Source: a virus. From it: a stretch of DNA of 61,417 nt. The position numbers and the translations under genes were made by a program. The stretch spans positions 1-61,417 of the IMG/VR virus record IMGVR_UViG_3300042888_003765; one strand, written 5' to 3'. The notes under the pieces are model-generated. The model saw nothing but the letters and a program-made list of their open reading frames with translations. It ran no database searches and was not told the DNA's origin. Shown here in pieces: positions 6,808-15,112 of this stretch; within the stretch, counting starts at the first letter, position 1, and each line of letters starts with the position of its first letter.

Positions 6808-8394
6808 ATGAACTTTAAACAATGGTTGATTTTATCTGAAGAACTGTATACACAGAATAACACTGCTACTATATTCCATAGAACAATTTTTGAATATGTA
6901 CGACAAATGATGAACGATGGATTTCGAGCAGGTGAGGGTGATTTTCATGGACCGGGACTTTATACCACTTATACATTAGAAGGTACAACAAATTTAGGCT
7001 ATGGAGATTATGTTGTTAAATTAAAAGTAAATAATTTAAATAATTACTTTGTTCTTGAGCCAGATGTTGCCAAACAAATACATGGAAATAATTGGAAATT
7101 AAAAGATCAAGCAAGAATTCTTAAATTGACATTAAAATTAACTGATGAACAATGGCAGAAATACCAAAAAATAAGCGAAGATGGAGAATTTGGAAGTGCT
7201 GCTGCATCAAGAGCATTAAAAGATGATGAACATTTTTTATGGGAACATAAATGCAAAGGTATTGTTTATAATGGAGCGCAAGACGGCAAATGTATATGTG
7301 TGTATGCACCTTATGAAGGACTTAAGTTTTTGGCATATGCATATGCACCAACACCTACGACTGTAGATTTTATTGAGAAAAATTGGATTAAATCTGGTCA
7401 AGGTGTAAGTATTAGATCAATATCTGATCTTAAGTTCCCAAATGAGAAAATTGGTTTTACTTCAGTTGAAAAACAATATGACCTTGAAGAAGAAAAAGTT
7501 ATTCCTTCACAAATTTTAGATGATGTTCGCAAAAGTGAATATGTAAAATTAAGATTTTATATGAAAAAAAATAAATTAACTGGCGATAATGTTTTTCATT
7601 TGCTTCTTGGCGCACCTGACAAAGAAAAAATGGCAGAAATATTAGGTTCAGACAATATTAATAAAATAAATCGTGAATATGTAAGATTTTTGCTTGATAG
7701 CGCATCTAACAGACAGGAAATGATAAATTTAATAATTAAATATAAAACAGAATTTTCTGGTGAAGATGTTCATAATTTGCTTAGTGGTGCATCTGACAAG
7801 GAAAAAATAGCAAGAATATTAGGTCAAAATAATATTGATAAATTAACTGTTCGTCATGTTCATAATTTGCTTAGTGATGCATCTGACATAGAAGAAATGG
7901 GAAGAATATTACGTCAAAATAATATTGATAAATTAACTGATGGTCATGTTCATAATTTGCTTAGTGGTGCATCTGACAAGGAAAAAATAGCAAGAATATT
8001 AGGTCAAAATAATATTGATAAATTAACTGTTGGTTCTTTTTATGGTTTGCTTAGTGGTGCATCTGACAAAGAGAAAATAGTAGAAATATTAGGTCCAGAC
8101 AATATTAATCAATTTTCTGATCATCATGTTTATTATTTGCTTAGTGGTGCATCTGACAAAGATCAAATGGCAAGAATATTAGGGCAAGAAAATATTGAAA
8201 AATTATCTAGCGATAATGTTCATAGTTTGCTTTATAGAACACTTGACAAAGAGAAAATGGCAGAAATATTGGGTCCAAAAAATATCGCTAAATTATCTGA
8301 CGATTATGTTAAATATTTTATTGATAATGCAAAAAATCCAGAAGAAATGGCAAGAATATTAGGTAAAGAAAATATTGAAAAAATACACAAGTAA
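6808..8394 (+). CDS. ART-like packaged effector with C-terminal 30-residue repeats
   Basis: The 528-residue protein starts MNFKQWLILSE|E, the clearest form of the capsid-targeting peptide. Residues ~12-185 resemble a mono-ADP-ribosyltransferase fold: IFHRT (His24), GPGLYTT (Tyr52), and GKCICVYAP in the place of the last catalytic strand, where I do not see the usual Glu. From about residue 250 on come about nine 30-residue repeats (consensus DKEKMARILGxxNIxKLxxxxVxxLL), probably a helical solenoid for target binding. It is first of three tandem genes with the same tag and repeat type. Translation appears leaderless. Enzyme activity is uncertain because of the missing Glu. Confidence 0.75.
   Translation: MNFKQWLILSEELYTQNNTATIFHRTIFEYVRQMMNDGFRAGEGDFHGPGLYTTYTLEGTTNLGYGDYVVKLKVNNLNNYFVLEPDVAKQIHGNNWKLKDQARILKLTLKLTDEQWQKYQKISEDGEFGSAAASRALKDDEHFLWEHKCKGIVYNGAQDGKCICVYAPYEGLKFLAYAYAPTPTTVDFIEKNWIKSGQGVSIRSISDLKFPNEKIGFTSVEKQYDLEEEKVIPSQILDDVRKSEYVKLRFYMKKNKLTGDNVFHLLLGAPDKEKMAEILGSDNINKINREYVRFLLDSASNRQEMINLIIKYKTEFSGEDVHNLLSGASDKEKIARILGQNNIDKLTVRHVHNLLSDASDIEEMGRILRQNNIDKLTDGHVHNLLSGASDKEKIARILGQNNIDKLTVGSFYGLLSGASDKEKIVEILGPDNINQFSDHHVYYLLSGASDKDQMARILGQENIEKLSSDNVHSLLYRTLDKEKMAEILGPKNIAKLSDDYVKYFIDNAKNPEEMARILGKENIEKIHK
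7560..8390 (+). repeat. About nine 90-bp coding repeats
   Basis: The repeat unit encodes 30 residues with the core ILGxxNIxKL and VxxLLxxAxDKE. Several adjacent units are nearly identical in DNA (for example around 7770-7860 and 7950-8040), indicating recent expansion. Confidence 0.85.
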
Positions 8395-8471
8395 TTTATC
8401 TAAATAAACATTATGAACTTTAAACAATGGTTGATTTTATCTGAAGCGATAACTGTTGATGGAAAAGAATT
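8345..8471 (+). repeat. 127-bp perfect direct repeat, copy 1
   Basis: This segment is identical to 9737-9863. It spans the 3' end of one repeat gene, the CTAAATA promoter, and the tag plus the first codons of the next gene. Confidence 0.9.
8400..8406 (+). promoter_or_regulatory. Putative leaderless late promoter (CTAAATA)
   Basis: CTAAATA, AACATT, then ATG 8413. It lies inside the 127-bp direct repeat, so promoter and tag are duplicated together. Confidence 0.55.
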
Positions 8472-9786
8472 TCGTGAGCCATTGAATGCATTGAGACACA
8501 TACAAGAAACTCATCCAAACCCAGAAAATATTTTTGTTACATTTACAGCAATTGACAAAGTTGGAATCAATCCAAAAAGTGGATACGATACGCCTCTTGG
8601 AATTTACTTTTATCCATTAGATTATGTGGTTAAAAATGAAATGAATGTTCCATTTGCTGGAGATAAACCTTATATTAATGTTTGCGAGTTTACAAGACCA
8701 GACAAAATATTGCATATGAATCCTGATATAGAAAATCAGAAGGGATTGGAATTACTTGATATATTTCCAAAAGAAGAAGTTGATGCTGCAATAGAAAGCC
8801 TTGAGAACAATTATGAATTGCGTAGTAATTATTCTAAATTATGGCTTATCACAAGAGAAATAGCAGGAAATAAACCTGTTTTATGGAATGCTAATTTAAG
8901 AAAATGTGGGATTGATGGATTTGTAGATCATAATACTAAAACAATTCATGAAAGCGAGCCAACTCAAGGTGTTGTTTTTACTGGTACTGCGTTGAGAAGG
9001 ATACTTGTGATTCCACAAATATTGAGGAAGCCATTACCTGATATAAACAAAATTACTGTACATCAGATTGAAAACTTGTTAAAAAATAGAAATTTGTTTA
9101 ATACTGATATTCAAAAATTTCTTGATGACGCAAAAAACAAAGATGAAATAGCAAGAATTATAATTCAATATAAACCAGAATTGTCTAATGAAGATATTTA
9201 TACTTTGCTTTATTATGCAGAAAATAAAGATGAAATAGCAAGAATATTGGGTTCAGACAATATTAATAAATTATCTAATGATGATATTTATGGTTTGCTT
9301 AGACTTACAAAAAACAAAGATGAAATGGCAGGAATATTTTCATCAGACAATATTAATAAACTATCTGATGAAAATGTTTTTAATTTGCTTATTTATACAA
9401 AAAACAAAGGTCAAATGGCAAGAATATTAGGTCCAGACAATATTAATAAATTAACTGCTAAAAATGTTTCTGATTTGCTTGAGTATGCATCTAGACATAA
9501 AAAAATGGCAGAAATGGCAGAAATATTAGGGCAAGAAAATATTAATAAATTAACTAATAGTGGTGTTTATAATTTGCTTCGTAATGCATATGACATAGAA
9601 GAAATGGCAAGAATATTAGGTAAAGAAAATATTGATAAATTATCTGGTAATACTGTTCTTGGTTTGCTTCGTTATGCATCTAACAAAGATCAAATGGCAA
9701 GAATATTAGGTAAAGGTTATGCATCTAACAAAGATCAAATGGCAAGAATATTAGGTAAAGAAAATATTGAAAAAATACACAAGTAA
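8413..9786 (+). CDS. Packaged effector with ART-like N-domain and 30-residue repeats, copy 1
   Basis: The 457-residue protein begins MNFKQWLILSE|AITVDG. Residues ~12-200 form a domain shared almost entirely with the next gene. TFTAIDKVGINP and TPLGIYFYPLDY resemble the first two ART core strands, and QGVVFTGTALRRILVIP the last, with Gln where a catalytic Glu is expected. I therefore call it ART-like only tentatively. From about residue 220 on it carries about eight copies of the 30-residue ILGxxNINKL repeat. Near the end a 45-bp tandem duplication repeats YASNKDQMARILGK. The gene is leaderless and the middle of a three-gene tandem array. Confidence 0.7.
   Translation: MNFKQWLILSEAITVDGKEFREPLNALRHIQETHPNPENIFVTFTAIDKVGINPKSGYDTPLGIYFYPLDYVVKNEMNVPFAGDKPYINVCEFTRPDKILHMNPDIENQKGLELLDIFPKEEVDAAIESLENNYELRSNYSKLWLITREIAGNKPVLWNANLRKCGIDGFVDHNTKTIHESEPTQGVVFTGTALRRILVIPQILRKPLPDINKITVHQIENLLKNRNLFNTDIQKFLDDAKNKDEIARIIIQYKPELSNEDIYTLLYYAENKDEIARILGSDNINKLSNDDIYGLLRLTKNKDEMAGIFSSDNINKLSDENVFNLLIYTKNKGQMARILGPDNINKLTAKNVSDLLEYASRHKKMAEMAEILGQENINKLTNSGVYNLLRNAYDIEEMARILGKENIDKLSGNTVLGLLRYASNKDQMARILGKGYASNKDQMARILGKENIEKIHK
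9672..9760 (+). repeat. 45-bp tandem duplication in coding sequence
   Basis: The stretch starting TTATGCATCTAACAAAGATC at 9672 recurs 45 bp later at 9717, in frame, adding 15 residues (half a protein repeat). The copies look identical, so this is a recent slippage event. Confidence 0.85.
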
Positions 9787-9863
9787 TTTATCTAAATAAA
9801 CATTATGAACTTTAAACAATGGTTGATTTTATCTGAAGCGATAACTGTTGATGGAAAAGAATT
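9737..9863 (+). repeat. 127-bp perfect direct repeat, copy 2
   Basis: Identical to 8345-8471, at an offset of 1392 bp. It is a ready substrate for unequal recombination that would add or remove one whole effector gene. Confidence 0.9.
9792..9798 (+). promoter_or_regulatory. Putative leaderless late promoter (CTAAATA)
   Basis: CTAAATA, AACATT, then ATG 9805. It is identical to the copy before 8413. Confidence 0.55.
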
Positions 9864-11010
9864 CCGTCAGCCATTGGATGCGTTGAAATACATCCAGAAT
9901 AATCATCCAAATCCAGAAAATCTTTTCATTACATTTACAGCAATTGACAAGGTTGGCATCAATCCGAAAAGTCAATATGATACACCTCTTGGAATTTACT
10001 TTTATCCATTAGATTATGTGGTTAAAAATGAAATGAATGTTGAATTTGCTGGAAATCAGCCTTATATCAATCTTTGTGAATTTATAAGGCCAGACAAAAT
10101 ATTGCATATGAATCCTGATATAGAAAATCAGAAGGGATTGGAATTACTTGATATATTTCCAAAAGAAGAAGTTGATGCTGCGTTGCGAAGTATCGAAGAA
10201 AAATATGAATTGCGTAGCGACTATTCAAAATTATGGCTTGTGACGAAAGAACTTGCTTCAGATAAACCTATATTGTGGAATGCCAATTTAAGAAAATGTG
10301 GCATTGATGGATTTGTAGATCATGGCACTAAAACAATTCACAGAAGTGAGCCAACTCAAGGCGTTGTTTTAACAGGTACTTCATTAAAAAGAATACTTGT
10401 GATTCCACAGGTATTATTTAGCAAACAAGGCGACAGTATACCAGTAAGAAAAACATCAATTGATATAAGCAAAATTCCTAAAAGAGATATTGAAAAATTA
10501 TTTAAAAATAGAATCATAACCAATAGTGATGTTATTAGGTTCATTAGTTACTCATCAGATAGAGATAAGGCTATAAAAATTATAATTCATTATAAAAAAG
10601 AATTATCTAGCGATAATGTTCATTGGATGTTTGAATATGCTGTTGATAAAGATGAAATTGGAAGAGAATTAGGTCCAGACAATATCAATAAGTTGTCTGA
10701 GAATCAGATTGGTAGTTTAATTTATTCTCCAAATACCAGAAATAAAATACTAAGAATTATAGTTGGATATAGAAAAGAAATACCAAATCGTAATATCAAG
10801 TTTTTGCTTGGAAGTGTTTATTCTAGGCCTGAAATAGAAGAGATGGCAGAAATATTAGGTTCAGGCAACATCAATAAATTATCTCACAATGATTTTTCTC
10901 AAATAATTGATTATTCATATTCAAAAGATTTATTGAAAAGCGTATTGAGAAACCATTATACAGGATCAGATTCACAAATAATTTCTTTACTAACCAGTGA
11001 GTACCAGTGA
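9805..11010 (+). CDS. Packaged effector with ART-like N-domain and degenerate repeats, copy 2
   Basis: The 401-residue protein has the same tag and N-terminal domain as the preceding gene (MNFKQWLILSE|AITVDGKEF; GINPKS; TPLGIYFYPLDY; QGVVLTGTSLKRILVIP). The C-terminal half is different: an insertion (SKQGDSIPVRKTS) and only a few diverged ILGxxNINKL repeats. The tail ends without the KENIEKIHK signature of the two preceding genes. It appears to be an older or faster-evolving copy, which suggests that the repeat region rather than the N-domain determines target choice. It converges on the gene at 11062-11535. Confidence 0.7.
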   Translation: MNFKQWLILSEAITVDGKEFRQPLDALKYIQNNHPNPENLFITFTAIDKVGINPKSQYDTPLGIYFYPLDYVVKNEMNVEFAGNQPYINLCEFIRPDKILHMNPDIENQKGLELLDIFPKEEVDAALRSIEEKYELRSDYSKLWLVTKELASDKPILWNANLRKCGIDGFVDHGTKTIHRSEPTQGVVLTGTSLKRILVIPQVLFSKQGDSIPVRKTSIDISKIPKRDIEKLFKNRIITNSDVIRFISYSSDRDKAIKIIIHYKKELSSDNVHWMFEYAVDKDEIGRELGPDNINKLSENQIGSLIYSPNTRNKILRIIVGYRKEIPNRNIKFLLGSVYSRPEIEEMAEILGSGNINKLSHNDFSQIIDYSYSKDLLKSVLRNHYTGSDSQIISLLTSEYQ

Positions 11011-11061
11011 TTAATCATTTATTGTTAATTGAATAAAAATTTTATTATCTTGGGCCGATTT

Positions 11062-11535
11062 CTATGCTTTTTTTGCATTTGCTGATTTATTTTGTATATA
11101 TTCAATTGCTATATTGTTAGCGAATCCCTTCATATTTTCTGGTGTAACTGATTGTGGGTTGGCCGCAATTTTTTGCAATCTGGTTTGCACGAGTTGTAGG
11201 ATTTCGTTTTTTGCTAATTGACTGAGCATTCCTGTTTTTTCGTCCCATAGTGAGTCATTTATGTCGAATATTTCTGCATTTGCTACACCTCCTCTTGTGG
11301 AGTCGGGTAGAGACATAGCTTGTTGTATTAGTTTTCCTGCGTCTTGACGATTTTTGATGAGGTTGAAAATTTGTCCAGCTATTTGTCCTGCTTGTATTAT
11401 TGAATCTATTCCCAATAATCCTGTGACCATTCCTGCTGCTTGGCCAGCGACTCCTTTTGCAATTTGTCCTACTGTGTTTGTTTGTGTGATATTTGCTTCA
11501 CGCATTTGAACATAATTTGAGAATGAAAGTTTCAT
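11062..11535 (-). CDS. Small Gly/Ala-rich protein with capsid-targeting-like N-terminus
   Basis: The 157-residue protein opens MKLSFSNYVQMRE|ANIT, a tag variant also seen in the nucleotidyltransferase at 24300 (LFSRYFRIRE). Residues ~22-60 are rich in Gly, Ala and Ile (GQIAKGVAGQAAGMVTGLLG) and could form an amphipathic or membrane-active helix. The rest is Gln/Asn-rich and helical. The start is 4 nt from AATACATA with no Shine-Dalgarno. The function is unknown; a small internal head protein like T4 IPI-III is a fair analogy. Confidence 0.65.
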   Translation of the reverse strand: MKLSFSNYVQMREANITQTNTVGQIAKGVAGQAAGMVTGLLGIDSIIQAGQIAGQIFNLIKNRQDAGKLIQQAMSLPDSTRGGVANAEIFDINDSLWDEKTGMLSQLAKNEILQLVQTRLQKIAANPQSVTPENMKGFANNIAIEYIQNKSANAKKA

Positions 11536-11539
11536 AACT

Positions 11540-11547
11540 TATGTATT
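11540..11547 (-). promoter_or_regulatory. Putative leaderless late promoter variant (AATACATA)
   Basis: AATACATA, AGTT, then ATG 11535. The same variant with a 5-nt gap precedes the plus-strand gene at 28838. Confidence 0.4.
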
Positions 11548-11551
11548 ATTT

Positions 11552-12226
11552 TTATGTGATTATTTTTAGTTCTTCTTGTGACATTTGAAATGGATGGATT
11601 AATTCATAGAGTTCTTTTACTGCTAGTTTTATTGATTTGGTGTTATCGATAGGTGCTGGTTTGATCCAATAGTCTTTTTCGACGCTCATATATTTTTTTA
11701 TTTCTTTCATTACTTCTGGTTCGATGTCATCGAATTGCATTTCGTAGTTGTTGTTCCATAGTATTAAGCCTGACAGGTGATCGATTACATCGAACCATTT
11801 TTTTTTATTATTTGGGTTGAATTCAATTTTTTCTTCGCATATTTCGTGATAAATTTTTAATATAGTTTCTCTTATTTCGTTTGTATTGTTTAGTTTTATT
11901 TCGTTTATGATTTCATCATTGATTGAGTCGAATATAGCTTTTACTGTTGCTTCGTTCCATGCGTATTGTTTTGGTGGTTTATTTATTGAGAACATATCGT
12001 TGCATACGTTGTGTATGGCGACGATTTTTTGTGTATCTGGCATAGAGAGGAATACGCTTGGTGCATTGCCGCAAAATTCTTTATCATTTTCTATAAGGTT
12101 TTGGAATGCTTTTATTGGGTTAATTTTTTCGTTGCAAATTTTTTGAGTTATTGATTTGACTCCGATCATGATTAATTGTTTATTTGTTCCTGATATTTGT
12201 TTGATTCCTAGAGGTGTGTTCCACAT
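11552..12226 (-). CDS. Hypothetical protein, 224 aa
   Basis: The soluble, acidic and Lys/Asn-rich protein begins MWNTPLGIKQISG. It lacks the capsid-targeting peptide and instead has a normal ribosome site (AAGGAT about 6 nt before ATG), so it is probably controlled differently from its neighbours. The C-terminal half contains LSGLILWNNNYEMQFDDIEPE and a helical tail. No family recognised. It lies between a tagged gene and metK, all on the minus strand. Confidence 0.6.
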   Translation of the reverse strand: MWNTPLGIKQISGTNKQLIMIGVKSITQKICNEKINPIKAFQNLIENDKEFCGNAPSVFLSMPDTQKIVAIHNVCNDMFSINKPPKQYAWNEATVKAIFDSINDEIINEIKLNNTNEIRETILKIYHEICEEKIEFNPNNKKKWFDVIDHLSGLILWNNNYEMQFDDIEPEVMKEIKKYMSVEKDYWIKPAPIDNTKSIKLAVKELYELIHPFQMSQEELKIIT

Positions 12227-12333
12227 TTGCTTATCCTTCTGGTTTAGAAGATTTTAAGCGATTTTTATTGTGGAAGCAATATGGATTTGTTGTAGGTTGA
12301 GAAAATTATTTAATAGTGGTGGCGATAATGCAA

Positions 12334-12369
12334 CAAAAAGGGACATGTTTTTAGGCATGTCCCTTTTTG
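12334..12369 (-). terminator. Strong hairpin terminator after metK
   Basis: A 14-bp perfect stem (12334-12347 with 12356-12369) has an 8-nt loop and runs of A and T at the stem base that give a U-tract. It begins 12 nt past the metK stop. The symmetry would let it work in both directions. Confidence 0.85.
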
Positions 12370-12380
12370 TTTGGTTAGTT

Positions 12381-13508
12381 TTAGTTGATTTTCAGGTTAA
12401 TCAATTCCCAAGGGAACTGATCTCTTCCGAAGTGACCTCCTGTTGCCGTAGCCGAGTAGATAGGACGGCGAAGTTGGAATCGTTCGATAATGGCCTTGGG
12501 GCTGAGTGGCACATTATTTTGAACTAGTTTGGTCAATTTGGCATCGTCTCCTGTTCCGAAGGTTTGGACACGGACTGAGACTGGTTCTGCCACTCCGATT
12601 GCGTAAGATATTTGGACTTGGCATCTTGTTGCAAGTCCTTGAGCGACGATATTTTTAGCCACATGACGTGCTGCGTAGGCTGCACTACGGTCAACCTTGG
12701 TTGGATCTTTACCGCTGAAGCTACCTCCTCCAATTGGGCAATCTGCGCCGTAGTTATCGACTACGATTTTTCTGCCGCTTAGTCCTGTATCGGCTCCGGG
12801 TCCTCCGAATGTCCAAAGGCCTGCTGGGTTGTAAAGCCACTTCGTATTATTGGTGATATACCTTTCATATAATCCAGCAATCGAGGGACGAACTATTTTG
12901 TGCAAATAATCTTTTAGTTCAGAAAGATTATTGAATGTTTCTTCTTTGTGTTGTGTTGAAACAAGCACTGTGTCGATGTATTTTGGTGTTCCGTTGTCAT
13001 TATAGGCGATTGTCACCTGTGATTTTGCATCTGGAAGTAAGGCAGAGTCAGATGAAGTCCTATCTGTTTCAAGTGCATTGATAGCCTTGAATGAAAGGTG
13101 GTGAGCGAGAGGCATGAGAGAAGTTGTTTCATCACATGCAAATCCGAACATAATTCCTTGGTCACCTGCACCGATATCGCCATTTTCTTTGGCTACGGCG
13201 TTGGCGATTTGATCTGATTGGGTGTTGATGAGATTAAGCACTTTGACGGTGTTACCGTCATAGCTTGTATCAGGATGATTGTATCCGATTTCTTTGATCT
13301 TATTGCGGACGATAGAGTCGATATCAACAGACTTGCTGCTGCTTACTTCTCCAGTGACGAGAACGACTTTCTTACAGCATGTCACTTCACATGCGACACG
13401 TTGTGTTGGGTCAACTGTAAGGTATGCATCGAGAACTGAGTCTGCGATCTGATCAGCGACTTTGTCTGGATGGCCTTTAGAAACTGCTTCGCTTGTCCAG
13501 AGATACAT
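12381..13508 (-). CDS. metK: S-adenosylmethionine synthetase
   Basis: The 375-residue protein covers the whole MetK family. It has MYLWTSEAVSKGHPDKVADQ at the N-terminus (ATP/methionine site), the signature GAGDQGIMFGFA at about residues 111-122 and the glycine-rich loop GGGSFSGKDPTKVDRSAAY at about 252-270, and is close to the usual bacterial length. It should make AdoMet from ATP and methionine in the cytoplasm. It has its own GAGGGT ribosome site and a strong terminator, so it is a single-gene unit. Its DNA is visibly GC-richer than its surroundings (two hand-counted 60-base lines: 53% and 43%), which suggests later acquisition. A possible partner is the AdoMet decarboxylase-like gene at 22090. 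Confidence 0.95.
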   Translation of the reverse strand: MYLWTSEAVSKGHPDKVADQIADSVLDAYLTVDPTQRVACEVTCCKKVVLVTGEVSSSKSVDIDSIVRNKIKEIGYNHPDTSYDGNTVKVLNLINTQSDQIANAVAKENGDIGAGDQGIMFGFACDETTSLMPLAHHLSFKAINALETDRTSSDSALLPDAKSQVTIAYNDNGTPKYIDTVLVSTQHKEETFNNLSELKDYLHKIVRPSIAGLYERYITNNTKWLYNPAGLWTFGGPGADTGLSGRKIVVDNYGADCPIGGGSFSGKDPTKVDRSAAYAARHVAKNIVAQGLATRCQVQISYAIGVAEPVSVRVQTFGTGDDAKLTKLVQNNVPLSPKAIIERFQLRRPIYSATATGGHFGRDQFPWELINLKIN

Positions 13509-13642
13509 GATGTTACCCTCTTTTTGCGTCAGTTGATGACGTGCTTCTAAAAATGAACACTCATACCATAGATTAGTTTTTCTTGATTGTAAAGAAAAAA
13601 TGTTTGGATTTATCTTTTTTTTTAAGTTTGTGTTTTTGGGTT

Positions 13643-13650
13643 CATAAATA
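13643..13650 (+). promoter_or_regulatory. Putative leaderless late promoter (CATAAATA)
   Basis: CATAAATA, GGTT, then ATG 13655, matching the element and spacing used by the tagged effector genes. It supports the small gene that follows. Confidence 0.45.
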
Positions 13651-13654
13651 GGTT

Positions 13655-13813
13655 ATGGGAAGTGATAAGGAAAAAGTAAAAATTCAATCTGTGAGTTGGT
13701 TGTTGGTATTTTTTTTAACACAAATAGCTAGCACCGTTATTCAATATATTACTATTTATTTTTTAAGACCCATTTGGGATAATATTGTTAATTCTTGGGT
13801 TAAAAAGAAATAA
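13655..13813 (+). CDS. Small single-pass membrane protein, 52 aa
   Basis: The 52-residue frame reads MGSDKEKVKIQSVSW followed by a long hydrophobic segment at about residues 15-37 (LLVFFLTQIASTVIQYITIYFL) and a basic end (VKKK). The ATG is 4 nt from CATAAATA with no Shine-Dalgarno, like many genes here. Together with the 13856 gene's ribosome site, it fills most of the gap between metK and 13856. A small membrane protein such as a holin or superinfection-exclusion factor would fit, but nothing specific shows it. Confidence 0.55.
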   Translation: MGSDKEKVKIQSVSWLLVFFLTQIASTVIQYITIYFLRPIWDNIVNSWVKKK

Positions 13814-13855
13814 TTATATTTATAATGGTTAGTTTTTGATTAAAGGGAAAATTTA

Positions 13856-14497
13856 ATGTCAAACTATGAATCTTTGACTGCTAAAATTAAAGAATTATAC
13901 AATGATCTTAATCAGGCAAGTATGTCTGAGAAGTTGCCTCCTAGTTATCGAAGCTTGCAAAACAGTATAGGTGATTTTATTCATGGTCGTGGAGAATTTA
14001 AAGCAGTAACACAGGATGATGCTGTTGGTGCAGGTGGTGCATTTAGTTTTGATGCTTTCAATAGGGGTGAATCTGGTCGAAAGTCTGTTCCAACATTTGT
14101 TAGACCAACTGCAATTGGAAAGTTTGGCACATCGTCGGATAGTTTTGAAATCAAAGAACCAAAAGAGGTTCGTCCAAAGGTTGTGAAGAAAAAAAATGCA
14201 TCTGGTGAGATTGATCCTGCTGATCCTGCTGACATTTATGCTAATGTATCAAGTAAAGCGAACAATAGGCTTCAAGGTGAAGTTTATGGTCGTAGCGGCA
14301 CAGGTGAAGATGGAGACTTTACTAAATTTGAAAATCCAACTGCTGCGAGAGAATATTTTATGCAGCATTTTTCAGGAAAGTCAGCAGACCATCTTCATTT
14401 TGCACGATTTTTGAGGGCATTCAAGCATAGGGAAAGAAATATGCAAGAATCGTTCATTGAAACATTGTGCAGATACAATAAAAAACATTGGTTATAA
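13856..14497 (+). CDS. Hypothetical protein, 213 aa
   Basis: It begins MSNYESLTAKIKELYNDLNQ after an AAAGGGAA ribosome site. The N-terminal ~45 residues are helical. The middle is Gly/Ser/Pro-rich and probably disordered (VGAGGAFSFDAFNRGESGRKS). The C-terminal ~55 residues are compact and basic (AREYFMQHFSGKSADHLHFARFLRAFKHRERN). It overlaps the convergent gene at 14492 by 6 bases. No family recognised and no capsid tag. Confidence 0.65.
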   Translation: MSNYESLTAKIKELYNDLNQASMSEKLPPSYRSLQNSIGDFIHGRGEFKAVTQDDAVGAGGAFSFDAFNRGESGRKSVPTFVRPTAIGKFGTSSDSFEIKEPKEVRPKVVKKKNASGEIDPADPADIYANVSSKANNRLQGEVYGRSGTGEDGDFTKFENPTAAREYFMQHFSGKSADHLHFARFLRAFKHRERNMQESFIETLCRYNKKHWL

Positions 14498-15112
14498 TAC
14501 TTCGGCAATTTCTTCTGGTTTTAAAGAAGTGGCAATTCTTGCTATTTTGACGAGATCGATTCGATCATTTTCTGGGCTATCGTAGTAAGTACGATGTGCT
14601 GCATTAGCTGCAAACATATTGGCATCTACTGTTATTGCCATGATACAAGATATAGCTGGACCAACGTATCCATCTTCTTCTTTTGTTGATACAATTTCAA
14701 TTTTTTCAAGTTGTTGTCGCACAAGATCGGCTGTTTCTTTTGTTTTATTGTTTCCGAGCAAATAGTTTTTGGCCCACATTTTGAATGCTGTGTTATTGAC
14801 TAAATGTGTGGCACATAATATAGCAAATGATATTCTTTGTTCATTTGTTGGTGCTTTTACATCTAATTTTTCGATAGAGGTAATTTTTCGACATTCGTAG
14901 CGAAGTCCGAAATTATTGGTTATTTCACCTTCAGCTGTCCAAATGCATGGGTTGTTATATCCTTCGTATGCTGGATTAAGTAGGTGTGCCAATATTGGAT
15001 CAGTATAAGTGCTGAATAAATAATTTGGGTTATTTTGTTCATGGGTTATATTTTCGCTCCATTGGATATTGCCCCATGTTTTGTTTTCACCATCAGTAAT
15101 TAGGTATTGCAT
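14492..15112 (-). CDS. Hypothetical phage protein, 206 aa
   Basis: The start MQYLITDGENKTWGN is chosen because GGAG lies 7 nt upstream of this ATG; an in-frame TTG four codons earlier is less likely. Motifs such as NPCIWTAEGEITNNFGLRYECRKIT and NEQRISFAILCATHLV recall a small family common in tailed phages, but I cannot name it with confidence. The start codon overlaps that of the divergent gene at 15111 (shared CATG). Confidence 0.65.
   Translation of the reverse strand: MQYLITDGENKTWGNIQWSENITHEQNNPNYLFSTYTDPILAHLLNPAYEGYNNPCIWTAEGEITNNFGLRYECRKITSIEKLDVKAPTNEQRISFAILCATHLVNNTAFKMWAKNYLLGNNKTKETADLVRQQLEKIEIVSTKEEDGYVGPAISCIMAITVDANMFAANAAHRTYYDSPENDRIDLVKIARIATSLKPEEIAEVL

Larger units (their letters stand above)
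6755..6812. repeat. 18-bp inverted repeat holding two divergent leaderless starts
   Basis: The arm at 6755-6772 is the exact reverse complement of 6795-6812. Each arm contains ATAAATAAACATT followed by the ATG and first codon of a gene (minus start 6759, plus start 6808). The spacer is 22 nt. Confidence 0.8.

Noticed and set aside
7560-8390. Ankyrin-repeat identity of the 30-residue units
   Set aside because: The spacing is near ankyrin length, but the typical TPLHxAA and GxTALHLA motifs are absent, so I only call them 30-residue helical repeats.
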